In this document: positions 1 through 8,829 of the stretch, piece after piece | How the letters are laid out: each line of letters begins with the position of its first letter | How positions within the stretch are numbered: the first letter of the stretch is position 1 | Assembly: GCA_937887565.1 (NCBI GenBank) | Contig: CALABS010000025.1 | Location: 1 to 32,700 of the forward strand | Direction: 5' to 3' | DNA: 32,700 nucleotides | From: an uncultured Rhodospirillaceae bacterium | GTDB lineage: Bacteria; Pseudomonadota; Alphaproteobacteria; Rhodospirillales; Magnetospirillaceae | Position numbers and translations under genes: made by a program | The notes under the pieces: model-generated | Databases searched by the model: none | What the model was told of the DNA's origin: nothing | The model's input: the letters and a program-made list of their open reading frames with translations, nothing else

Positions 1-58
1 GCTACGCCATCATCCCCAGGCGAACGCTGCTACACCACTCGGTGGGACGCGACCCTTT

Positions 59-234
59 CCAGGGCAATCGGGTGAAGGGCATTATTCCTCGTCACCCCCG
101 CGAAGGCGGGGGTCCATTGCCGGGACATGCGGGACTTTGGCCGTGAGATCGTGCTGGTGGCCGCATGGATTCCCGCCTTCGCGGGAATGACGGCTTTGGG
201 GACGAGATCAGATTCCTTCACCCGATTGCCCTGG
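59..234. repeat. Nested palindromic repeat (REPIN/MITE-like)
   Basis: Two perfect 20-bp arms in inverted orientation, CCAGGGCAATCGGGTGAAGG at 59-78 and its reverse complement at 215-234, enclose a second pair of inverted elements at 90-117 and 165-192. The inner elements are each hairpins, with stems CCCCCGC/GCGGGGG and TTCCCGC/GCGGGAA. They differ from each other at two positions on each side of the stem, so base pairing is preserved. The 'GTCATTCCCGCGAAGGCGGGAAT' type of inner motif is a widespread intergenic repeat in proteobacteria; two in inverted orientation make a REPIN-like structure. No target-site duplication is obvious and no transposase is encoded, so it would be non-autonomous. 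The rest of bases 1-281 shows no gene. Confidence 0.75.
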
Positions 235-281
235 CGTTCTTTCCAAAAACGGTTGCTGGGAGTGATATTTTCCATCGATCG

Positions 282-310
282 TTTTCATCGAATTGGCTGT
301 CTGCTAGACT
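282..310 (+). promoter_or_regulatory. Putative sigma-70 promoter for the two small genes
   Basis: TTTTCA at 282-287 and TAGACT at 305-310 are separated by 17 bp and lie in an AT-richer stretch about 36 bp upstream of the start at 346. Each hexamer matches four of six consensus bases. Inferred by eye only. Confidence 0.35.
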
Positions 311-345
311 CCTCGGCACGGAGAATCGAAAGGAAACGCTCCCGG

Positions 346-567
346 ATGGATGAAACTCGCGAAAGGGAGTTGGAGCTCCGCCTCCTTGAGGCCGAACTTC
401 GCATTGTCAAACTTGAAAGGGCCATAATCGGCCTTTCGCTTTCTGCGGCCCGCTTGTCCGGCATTGCCATGGGGCATGAGACGGATAGCCAAAATGCAGC
501 GCAGAAGGCATTTGATGACGCCATTGAGGCCGCTGAATTCGTCCGGGGGAAGACAGATGGCTCATAA
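346..567 (+). CDS. Small coiled-coil hypothetical protein, 73 aa
   Basis: I do not recognise this protein. The ATG at 346 is chosen because AGGAAA lies at 331-336, nine bases upstream, and because the charged, helix-forming sequence begins there. Residues 1-30 are rich in E, R and L with heptad-like leucines (MDETRERELELRLLEAE), suggesting a short coiled coil, followed by a moderately hydrophobic stretch. Its last 11 bases overlap the start of the next gene, indicating translational coupling. Base composition is visibly less GC-rich than the housekeeping genes downstream, compatible with acquisition by transfer next to the repeat at 59-234. It could be a phage-derived or island gene; no function is claimed. 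Confidence 0.6.
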   Translation: MDETRERELELRLLEAELRIVKLERAIIGLSLSAARLSGIAMGHETDSQNAAQKAFDDAIEAAEFVRGKTDGS

Positions 568-979
568 TGACGGCTCGGTCGACAACCGTTTCCGGCTTCA
601 GTGGCTTGAGAAGCAGAAGGCATCCCTTGAAAAGGGGGGCGGGAGTGGCCACGATGGGAGCATGTTCACCGACAACAACCGATTGTCCAGGCTCGAAAAC
701 GAAGTCCACGCCATCAAGGGGGCGCTGGATTGGGCCAAGGTCGCCTTCTCCGTCCTCGTCGGGGCGGTTGCGCTTATCGCCGGTTTGATTTGGCAGGTTT
801 CTGGAAAGGTCGATGGCCTGTCCACCAAACTGACCGAGGAGTTTCGCGCCCAGCGCGCGGAGATGGCCGCTCAGACATCTGCGATAGCCAATTCCATTAC
901 GGCGACCAAGCAACAGGCCCCGCAGGTCATACTTATCCCGGGGCCGCAAGTCAACCAAGCCGAACCCAATAGGAACTAA
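557..979 (+). CDS. Small single-pass membrane protein, 140 aa, unknown
   Basis: Not recognised as a named family. The start at 557 (MAHNDGSVD) has a purine-rich GGGGGAAG just upstream and overlaps the preceding gene by 11 bp. The order is a polar N-terminus, a short LSRLENEVHAIK helix, a single hydrophobic segment of about 20 residues (AFSVLVGAVALIAGLIWQV), a charged segment with KLTEEFRAQRAEMAAQ that could form a coiled coil, and a proline-rich tail. The topology resembles small phage or conjugative-element membrane proteins, but no family assignment is possible by eye. It forms a two-gene unit with the 73-aa gene and converges on purL. GC is lower than in the neighbours. Confidence 0.65.
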   Translation: MAHNDGSVDNRFRLQWLEKQKASLEKGGGSGHDGSMFTDNNRLSRLENEVHAIKGALDWAKVAFSVLVGAVALIAGLIWQVSGKVDGLSTKLTEEFRAQRAEMAAQTSAIANSITATKQQAPQVILIPGPQVNQAEPNRN

Positions 980-995
980 GCGCCGAGAGTGAGGC

Positions 996-1018
996 GCGCG
1001 GCCATTTTCCCGCCGCGC
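996..1018. terminator. Weak hairpin between convergent genes
   Basis: A 7-bp stem, GCGCGGC at 996-1002 and GCCGCGC at 1012-1018, with a 9-nt loop lies between the 140-aa gene and the end of purL. There is no T-tract, so it may act only as a weak or bidirectional terminator. Confidence 0.3.
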
Positions 1019-1031
1019 TCCCCGATTTCCC

Positions 1032-3232
<2,201 letters not shown>

Positions 3233-3236
<4 letters not shown>

Positions 3237-3922
3237 GACAGCGCCTCCACCAGCGAATCGAACATCAGCCTGCCGTCGATGCCGCCCAGCAGGTCCTCGG
3301 CCAGGCGCTCGGGGTGCGGCATCAGGCCCAGTACCGTCTTCTTGGCATTGTAGACGCCGGCCACGTTGCCCATGGCGCCGTTGGGATTGGTGGCGTCCGA
3401 CACCTTGCCGTCGCCGTCGGCGTAGCGGAAGGCGATCTGGCCGTTGTCCTCCATCTCGCGGAAGGTATGGGGGTCGACCTGATAATTGCCCTCGGCATGG
3501 GCGATGGGAAAGCGCACCACGTCGCCCGAGCGGTAGTAGCGGCAGAAGTCGGTGCGGTCGTTCTCGACCCGCAGATAGACATCCTTGCAAATGAAGCGCA
3601 AATCGCGGTTGCGCATCAGCACCCCCGGCAACAGGCCGGACTCGCACAGGATCTGGAAGCCGTTGCAGATGCCCAGAACGCGGGTGCCGCCCTGGGCCCT
3701 GGCCTTGACCTCGCGCATGATCGGCGAGTGGGCGGCCATGGCGCCGCAGCGCAGGTAGTCGCCATAGGAGAAGCCACCGGGAACCACGATCAGGTCGAGG
3801 TCGGGCAGCTGGGTGTCGCGGTGCCAGACCATGAGCGGCTTGGCGCCCATGCTGGCCTCCAGGGCGACCGCGACGTCGCGGTCGCAGTTGGAGCCGGGGA
3901 AGACGATGACGGCGGCTTTCAA
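3233..3922 (-). CDS. purQ: FGAM synthase glutaminase subunit PurQ
   Basis: Class I glutamine amidotransferase that hydrolyses glutamine and channels ammonia to PurL. The 229-residue protein begins MKAAVIVFPGSNCDRD, has the oxyanion-strand region VVPGGFSYGDYLRCG (47-61), the nucleophile Cys86 in GICNGFQ and the His203/Glu205 pair in LMPHPER, so the triad is intact. Length is typical for the family. The ATG at 3922 is preceded on the minus strand by AAGGAA. It is the upstream partner of purL with a 4-base overlap. In many alphaproteobacteria purS lies directly upstream, but here the next gene is an unrelated CX5RS protein separated by 81 bp. Confidence 0.96.
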
Positions 3923-4003
3923 GGGGCGTTCCTTGGGAAGGGAAGTCGGAACCGATTGTTTAATACGTCGGCAACGATCTTTCCAGCCCGAAGGGGGATG
4001 GCC

Positions 4004-4561
4004 CTAGTCAACCACCTCGATCGGCGCCAGCGCCATGCCGCCGGCGGCGGTGCGCGGCGGAGGCACCCGGGCCAGGGTCTTGGCGATGGCGGCGCTTTCG
4101 CGCTGCCAGCCGTGGGAATCGGCGAGGCTGGCGCTCAGGCGGCGCGACAGCCACTTGGCGATGGTCCACGACCGCGCCCGGCCGTTGCCGCACACCACCA
4201 GCAGGTGGCGGACACCCCGCCCCTCCAGCATGTCGGCGAAGCGGGCGATGTCGTTGGCGTCGGCGGCCAGGAACGGCCGCCACTGGATGTCGTCGCCCAT
4301 GGGGAAGAAGCGGTTGCCCAGCCGCACGGCGAGGCCGCGCCACCGGCCCAGCAGCCGCACCAGCAGCGATTCGCCCAGGCTCATGCCCTGAACGCCCACG
4401 TCCCAGAAGGCGAGGGAAAGCGTCGAGCCCCAACCAGCCGTCGACAGTCGTTGCGCGTCCATCGCCCAATCCTCGATGGGATCGTGGATGCGCAGAACCG
4501 CCGCGTCGCGGGACGGGGCGTACAATCCGAAATCGGTAAGCCGGACGACGGTGATGATCAT
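4004..4561 (-). CDS. Protein with CX5RS phosphatase-like loop, 185 aa
   Basis: Not confidently assigned. The start at 4561 (MIITVVRLTDFG) has GGAGG six bases upstream. Residues 111-131 read MLEGRGVRHLLVVCGNGRARS, which places Cys124-x5-Arg130-Ser131 after a hydrophobic strand and before a helix (WTIAKWLSRRL). That is the arrangement of the phosphate-binding loop of protein tyrosine and dual-specificity phosphatases, although the usual His before the Cys is Val here. The preceding segment (ANDIARFADML) resembles the helix before that loop in bacterial phosphatase-like proteins. A general-acid Asp cannot be placed by eye. It lies upstream of purQ on the same strand, 81 bp away, so cotranscription is possible. 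Alternatives are a catalytically dead PTP-fold protein or chance resemblance. Confidence 0.7.
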   Translation of the reverse strand: MIITVVRLTDFGLYAPSRDAAVLRIHDPIEDWAMDAQRLSTAGWGSTLSLAFWDVGVQGMSLGESLLVRLLGRWRGLAVRLGNRFFPMGDDIQWRPFLAADANDIARFADMLEGRGVRHLLVVCGNGRARSWTIAKWLSRRLSASLADSHGWQRESAAIAKTLARVPPPRTAAGGMALAPIEVVD

Positions 4562-4773
4562 GGCCCACCTCCGGGGGCGTTTATTTACTCGGCACAGATA
4601 TAGGAACCTTCATGCTGCACCGCAACAACATCATCGGAGCATGCGTTTCATGCATGGGTAAGGTCGCTTATGTCGCCGCGCCCGCCATCCGCGACGGTAA
4701 ATTTCCGCCCCCGCCCCCTGCCCGCAACAAACTGAATCGCCCATTTCCCCGCCTCGATTCCCCCGAAAAAATG

Positions 4774-4803
4774 TTGCCTTTTCTGAATGCGAGTGATTAT
4801 CAT
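4774..4803 (+). promoter_or_regulatory. Putative bfd promoter
   Basis: TTGCCT at 4774-4779 and TATCAT at 4798-4803 are separated by 18 bp. The -10 hexamer lies inside the Fur-like palindrome at 4789-4807, so repressor binding would block RNA polymerase. The region 4562-4773, upstream of this and downstream of the divergent gene's start, shows no further gene. Confidence 0.4.
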
Positions 4804-4807
4804 CCGC
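4789..4807. promoter_or_regulatory. Fur-box-like operator upstream of bfd
   Basis: GCGAGTGATTATCATCCGC matches the classical 19-bp Fur box at 13 positions, including the ten-base core TGATTATCAT, and is itself nearly palindromic. It ends 50 bp before the bfd start and overlaps the putative -10. Iron-responsive control (Fur or a relative) of bfd is well established in other proteobacteria; its operation here is inferred. Confidence 0.6.
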
Positions 4808-4857
4808 GTCACCAACGAGGTACCGCCATTCGGCAATCCATCCAGGAGCGCGCAGCG

Positions 4858-5088
4858 ATGTATGTCTGCCTCTGCCACGGCTTCACCGAGCGCCAGGTCA
4901 AGACCGCCATCGAGGACGGCGGCGCCGGTTCCGCGGCCGCCGTCTATCGGCATTTCAGCTGCGCGCCCCGTTGCGGCAAATGCGTTCCCTATGTGCGCGA
5001 CATGGTCAAGGCGGCGGGCGCCCCTCCGTCGGCCGGCTGCGGCTGCGGCGAGGGCTGCACCTGCCAGGACGCCGCCTCGGGGCGCTGA
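4858..5088 (+). CDS. bfd: Bacterioferritin-associated ferredoxin with Cys-rich tail
   Basis: A [2Fe-2S] protein of the BFD family that donates electrons to bacterioferritin to release stored iron. The 76-residue product starts at 4858 with AGGAG about ten bases upstream; an in-frame longer ORF begins at 4612 but is not BFD-like. Cluster ligands are Cys4 and Cys6 (VCLCHG) plus Cys39 and Cys42 (CGKC), the spacing of E. coli Bfd; Cys35 is extra. The C-terminal tail from about residue 59 (AGCGCGEGCTCQD) adds four cysteines not present in classical Bfd and may bind a second metal. No bacterioferritin gene is in the window. Likely iron-regulated through the Fur-like box upstream. Confidence 0.88.
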   Translation: MYVCLCHGFTERQVKTAIEDGGAGSAAAVYRHFSCAPRCGKCVPYVRDMVKAAGAPPSAGCGCGEGCTCQDAASGR

Positions 5089-5245
5089 CGTCATCCGATC
5101 GGACCGCTTCCCTCATACCAACGCACACCACCCCTGCAATCGGAAACAGTTGAAATAGCAACGCAATAAATGGCATGGGTATGAACGCACAAGGAGTAGG
5201 GTCTAATCCTTATGGGGCCGGCTTTTGGACGGTGGTGACGCCATC

Positions 5246-7318
5246 ATGGACACGGCATTTCGGGACATCCCCGCGCCGGGCGTCATCGCCGATGACTACC
5301 GCTCGCTGTTCGACAACGCGGTCGAGGGCATCTACCGCACCACGCCCGACGGCCGTTATCTCGACGCCAACCCGGCCCTGGCCCGCATCTACGGCTACGA
5401 CACCCCCGCCGACCTGATCGCCGGGCTCACCGACATCGCCCGCCATCTCTACGTCAATCCCGACGACCGCGACCGTTTCAAGCTGGCCCTGCGGCTCGAC
5501 GCGGTGGTCCGCAACTTCGAGGCCCAGGTCTACCGCAAGGACGGGACGGTCATCTGGATCTCCGAGAATGCCCGCGCGGTGGCCGACGAAGCCGGCGAGT
5601 TGGTCGGCTACGAGGGGACGGTCCAGGACATCACCGCCCGCAAGGAAGCCGAGGAAAGGCTGAAACTGGCCGCCAAGGTGGTGGAGAACGTCGGCGAGGC
5701 CATCGTCGTGCTGGATTCCTCCCACGTCATCCAGGCGGTCAACCCCGCCTTCGAACGCATGACCGGCTACGCCGCCGACGAGGTGGTCGGCCGGCCGTCG
5801 CGTCTGGTCGCCGAGGAGCTGACCAACGCCGAGGTGCTTGAAGAGGCCTGGGCCGCCGCCATCGGCGGCGACACCTGGAGCGGCGAGCTGTGGGCGCGGC
5901 GCAAGGACGGCGAGATCTTCCCGGCCGCCACCGCGCTGACCGGCGTGTTCGGCGAGGACGGCTCCATCAACAGTTACGTCATGCTCTACCGCGACGTCAC
6001 CCGCCGCAAGCAGGACGAACAGAAGATCCGTTTCCACGCCAGCCACGACGCCCTGACCAAATTGGTCAACCGGCACACGGTGATGGAGTCGCTGACCGAG
6101 GCGGTGACGCGCGCCGAACTGGCCGGCCACCGGCTGGCGGTCCTGTTCCTCGACGTCAACCGCTTCAAGGACGTCAACGACAGCTTCGGCCACGCGGCCG
6201 GCGACGAACTGCTGGTCCAGGTGGCGCGGCGCCTGAAGTCCTGCGTGCGCGCCACCGACATCATCGGCCGCCTGGGCGGCGACGAGTTCGTGCTGGTGCT
6301 TCCCGCCGTCAACGACCATTCGGCCGCCGTCGCCTGCGTCGAGAAGGTGGTCTACGCCTTCTCGGACCCTTTCCTGGTGGCCGGCCGCGAGCTCTACGCC
6401 TCCACCTCGGTGGGGATCGCGCTCTATCCCGAGGATTCCGAGACCGCCGGCGGCCTGCTGTCCTGCGCCGACGCCGCCATGTACAACGCCAAGAAGACCG
6501 GGCGCTCGTACCGCTTCTACGACACCGAGATGAACCGCCAGGCCGTGGAGCGGGTCAATCTCGAGAACGACATCCGCAAGGCCATCGCGCAGGGGCAGTT
6601 CCGCCTCAACTTCCAGCCCAAGGTGGACGGGCTGACCCGCAAGGTGGTCGGCGCCGAGGCGCTGATCCGCTGGGAGCATCCCGAACGCGGCGAGGTGTCG
6701 CCCGCCTTGTTCATCCCGGTCGCCGAGCGGGCCGGCCTGGTGGGGGCGATCGGCGATTTCACGCTGTTCGAGGCCTGCCGCCAGATGCGCGAATGGCGCG
6801 ACCGCGGCCTGGATTTCCCGTGCATCAGCATCAACCTGTCGCCGGCCCAGTTCCACGACGCGGGCCTCAAGGAGAAGGTCGAGCGCGCCTTGTCCGAGAA
6901 CGGCCTCGCCCCCGACAGCCTGGAGCTGGAAATCACCGAGACCATGATGGCCACCGAGGTGGACCGCGCCATCTCGATCCTGACCGAGTTGGGCGCCATG
7001 GGCGTGCGCATCTCCATCGACGACTTCGGAACCGGCTATTCGTCGCTGGCCTATCTGAAGCTGTTTCCGGTCCACGCGCTGAAAATCGACCGCGCCTTCG
7101 TGCGCGAGCTGCCGGGCAACGCCAAGGACGGCGCCATCATCGCCTCGGTGGTGGCGCTGGCCTCCAACCTCGGCTTCGAGGTCATCGCCGAGGGGGTCGA
7201 GACCCAGACCCAGGCCGGCTTCCTGATCGCCAAGGGCTGCACGATCATGCAGGGCTGGCTGTTCAGCCCGGCGGTGGAGGCGGAGGTGTTCTCCGAGTTC
7301 CTCAGGACGGGGCTGTAG
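5246..7318 (+). CDS. PAS-PAS-GGDEF-EAL cyclic-di-GMP protein
   Basis: Predicted bifunctional diguanylate cyclase/phosphodiesterase of 690 residues, cytoplasmic, with no membrane segment. PAS1 spans roughly 15-135 and PAS2 roughly 140-255, each ending in an IT/VTxRK linker. The GGDEF domain lies at about 260-425, with GGDEF at 344-348 and an RxxD inhibitory site (Arg335-Asp338) exactly five residues before it. The EAL domain runs from about 440 to 690, with EALIRW at 471, ITET, DDFG at 592-595, Lys613 and EGVET at 649-653, all intact. Both activities therefore look possible, with the PAS domains probably setting the balance. The ATG at 5246 is preferred; an in-frame TTG at 5225 would add seven residues. 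The 3' end overlaps the convergent HIT gene by 17 bp. Confidence 0.93.
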   Translation: MDTAFRDIPAPGVIADDYRSLFDNAVEGIYRTTPDGRYLDANPALARIYGYDTPADLIAGLTDIARHLYVNPDDRDRFKLALRLDAVVRNFEAQVYRKDGTVIWISENARAVADEAGELVGYEGTVQDITARKEAEERLKLAAKVVENVGEAIVVLDSSHVIQAVNPAFERMTGYAADEVVGRPSRLVAEELTNAEVLEEAWAAAIGGDTWSGELWARRKDGEIFPAATALTGVFGEDGSINSYVMLYRDVTRRKQDEQKIRFHASHDALTKLVNRHTVMESLTEAVTRAELAGHRLAVLFLDVNRFKDVNDSFGHAAGDELLVQVARRLKSCVRATDIIGRLGGDEFVLVLPAVNDHSAAVACVEKVVYAFSDPFLVAGRELYASTSVGIALYPEDSETAGGLLSCADAAMYNAKKTGRSYRFYDTEMNRQAVERVNLENDIRKAIAQGQFRLNFQPKVDGLTRKVVGAEALIRWEHPERGEVSPALFIPVAERAGLVGAIGDFTLFEACRQMREWRDRGLDFPCISINLSPAQFHDAGLKEKVERALSENGLAPDSLELEITETMMATEVDRAISILTELGAMGVRISIDDFGTGYSSLAYLKLFPVHALKIDRAFVRELPGNAKDGAIIASVVALASNLGFEVIAEGVETQTQAGFLIAKGCTIMQGWLFSPAVEAEVFSEFLRTGL

Positions 7319-7715
7319 CGAACACCCGCCTCAGCGCCCCCAGCCGTTCGGCGAGCTCGGCCCCGCCATAGGCCGTTGCCGGCACCACGCCCCAGACCGG
7401 GCGCGGCCAGGCGGCATCCTCGGTGGAGCGGGCGACGACGTGGACGTGCAGTTGCGGCACCACGTTGCCCAACGCCGCGACATTCATCTTGTGGGCGTTG
7501 GTCAGATATTGAAGGCGACGCGACGCCTCGGCGATCTCCTCCATCAGCTGGGCGCGATCGCCGCCGTCCAGCTCGTGCACCTCGGACACGCCCTTGCGGC
7601 GAGGGACCAGGACCAGCCACGGATAGGACGAGTCGTTCATCAGCAGCACCCGGCACAGCGGCCAGTCCGCCACCTCGGCCGTGTCGGCCGCGAGCCGTTC
7701 GTGCAGTTCGAACAT
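7302..7715 (-). CDS. HIT-family nucleotide hydrolase/transferase
   Basis: A small cytosolic histidine-triad protein of 137 residues, probably acting on dinucleoside polyphosphates or other nucleotide conjugates. The signature near residues 86-94 is VPQLHVHVV: the central His90 (the nucleophile in this superfamily) and His92 remain, while the first His of the HxHxH triad is Gln88. This Gln form is, to my knowledge, common in an alphaproteobacterial subgroup, so I do not regard it as loss of function. The N-terminal part carries the SSYPWLVLVPRR strand typical of the fold. It converges on the GGDEF-EAL gene with a 17-bp overlap and is divergent from the EamA transporter. Confidence 0.88.
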   Translation of the reverse strand: MFELHERLAADTAEVADWPLCRVLLMNDSSYPWLVLVPRRKGVSEVHELDGGDRAQLMEEIAEASRRLQYLTNAHKMNVAALGNVVPQLHVHVVARSTEDAAWPRPVWGVVPATAYGGAELAERLGALRRVFATAPS

Positions 7716-7758
7716 TCCTGTCCTCCCGATTGCCAGATCCCAGGGTGTCGCGCTATCA

Positions 7759-7774
7759 CCGGCGCAACCGCCGG
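7759..7774 (+). promoter_or_regulatory. Hairpin overlapping the leader ribosome-binding site
   Basis: CCGGCG (7759-7764) and CGCCGG (7769-7774) form a perfect 6-bp stem with a CAAC tetraloop. The 3' arm includes the first two bases of the GGAG at 7773-7776. A possible -10 (TATCAC, 7754-7759) touches the 5' arm, so the element could be an RNA structure masking the site or a DNA operator at the transcription start. Confidence 0.3.
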
Positions 7775-7784
7775 AGACTCGACG

Positions 7785-7844
7785 ATGGATAAAGTGTTCC
7801 GCCCCGGTTCCCGGGTCAACCCCGCCCGCCGGCCACGGCCATGA
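7785..7844 (+). CDS. Possible 19-aa leader ORF coupled to the EamA gene
   Basis: An ATG at 7785 with GGAG at 7773-7776, eight bases upstream, opens a 19-residue basic ORF whose TGA (7842-7844) overlaps the ATG of the transporter (ATGA). The transporter has no visible ribosome-binding site of its own, so coupled translation is plausible. The encoded peptide resembles nothing recognised. It could equally be chance. Confidence 0.3.
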   Translation: MDKVFRPGSRVNPARRPRP

Positions 7845-8728
7845 GCGACCGCCGCCGCTGGCTGATCCTGCTGCTGCTGCCGCCGCTGTTCTGGGCCGGC
7901 AACGCCCTGGTGGGACGCGCCGTCGTCGACGACATGACCCCCGTCACCCTGTCCTTCTGGCGCTGGGTGGCGGCGCTGGCGTTCATCCTGCCCTTCACCG
8001 CGCGCGGACTGGCCGCTCATCTGCCGATCCTGGTCGCCCGCTGGCGGGTGGTGGTTCCGCTGGGACTGTTCAGCGTCGCCGCCTACAACACCCTTCTGTA
8101 CCTGGCGCTGCGCTCCACCTCCGCCATCAACGCCACCCTGGTGGGCACGTCGCTGCCGCTGATGGTTCTGGTGCTGGCGCGCCTGTGGCTGAACGAACCC
8201 ATCCACAAACGCCAGGCGGCGGGGATCGCGGTTTCCGCCCTCGGCCTGCTGGCGGTGGTGGCCAAGGGCGACCCGACGTCGCTGTTGCGGCTGGACGTGG
8301 TGCCGGGCGACCTGCTGATGCTGCTGGCCACCCTGTCGTGGTCGATCTATTCGGTGATGCTGCGCAAGCATCCGCTGCCGGTGCCCGGCTTCACGCTGCT
8401 GGCGGCGCTGATCGCGGTGGGCGTGGCGGCCATCACGCCCCTTTATCTTTGGGAAGCCGCCACCGGCCCGGCCCTGCCCTCGACGCCGGCCGCCCTGGGC
8501 GCGGTGGCCTACACGGCGGTGTTCGCCTCGCTGGCGGCCTATTACTTCTGGAATCGGGGTGTCGCGACGGTGGGCGCGGCGGTGGCCGGCCAGTTCACCT
8601 ACCTCATCCCCCTGTTCACGGCGGGGCTGGCCGTCGCCCTGCTGGGCGAGGAGTTCCGCTGGTTCCACGCCGCCGGCGGCGCCTTGATCTTCGCCGGCAT
8701 CGCCCTGGCGACCACCGCCCGCGCCTGA
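7841..8728 (+). CDS. DMT-superfamily EamA transporter
   Basis: An inner-membrane exporter or permease of 295 residues with about ten hydrophobic segments arranged as two EamA repeats. Hallmarks are the N-terminal LLPPLFWAGNALVGR segment, the first-repeat AAYNTLLYLALRSTSAINATLV, the LNEPIHKRQAAGIAVSALGL junction and the second-repeat AYTAVFASLAAYYFWNRGVATVGAA with LGEEF near the end. The substrate cannot be read from sequence; characterised relatives move amino acids, metabolites or drugs. The start follows the short ORF at 7785-7844 with a 4-base overlap. It is divergent from the HIT gene and followed, 101 bp later, by the acyl-CoA synthetase gene on the same strand. Confidence 0.92.
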   Translation: MSDRRRWLILLLLPPLFWAGNALVGRAVVDDMTPVTLSFWRWVAALAFILPFTARGLAAHLPILVARWRVVVPLGLFSVAAYNTLLYLALRSTSAINATLVGTSLPLMVLVLARLWLNEPIHKRQAAGIAVSALGLLAVVAKGDPTSLLRLDVVPGDLLMLLATLSWSIYSVMLRKHPLPVPGFTLLAALIAVGVAAITPLYLWEAATGPALPSTPAALGAVAYTAVFASLAAYYFWNRGVATVGAAVAGQFTYLIPLFTAGLAVALLGEEFRWFHAAGGALIFAGIALATTARA

Positions 8729-8829
8729 CGAGCGCACATGCATCGCAGCCCTGCGAATCGCACCGTTGCCACGGCCGGGGTCCATGGACAGAATGGCGCT
8801 CCTTGCGTCGGTGGGTATCGGGAGGAAGG

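Noticed and set aside
4612..4857. In-frame extension of bfd to an upstream ATG
   Set aside because: The extension crosses the Fur-like box and promoter and shows no BFD homology; the ATG at 4858 has a good ribosome-binding site.
5094..5103. Palindrome TCCGATCGGA after bfd
   Set aside because: No loop for an RNA terminator and no T-tract; likely chance.
7302..7715. HIT protein with Gln in place of the first triad His
   Set aside because: The catalytic His and last His remain and this form is familiar in alphaproteobacteria, so not treated as loss of function.
8743..8756. Palindrome TCGCAG-CC-CTGCGA between the transporter and CoA ligase genes
   Set aside because: Short, GC-rich and expected by chance at this composition; no supporting context.
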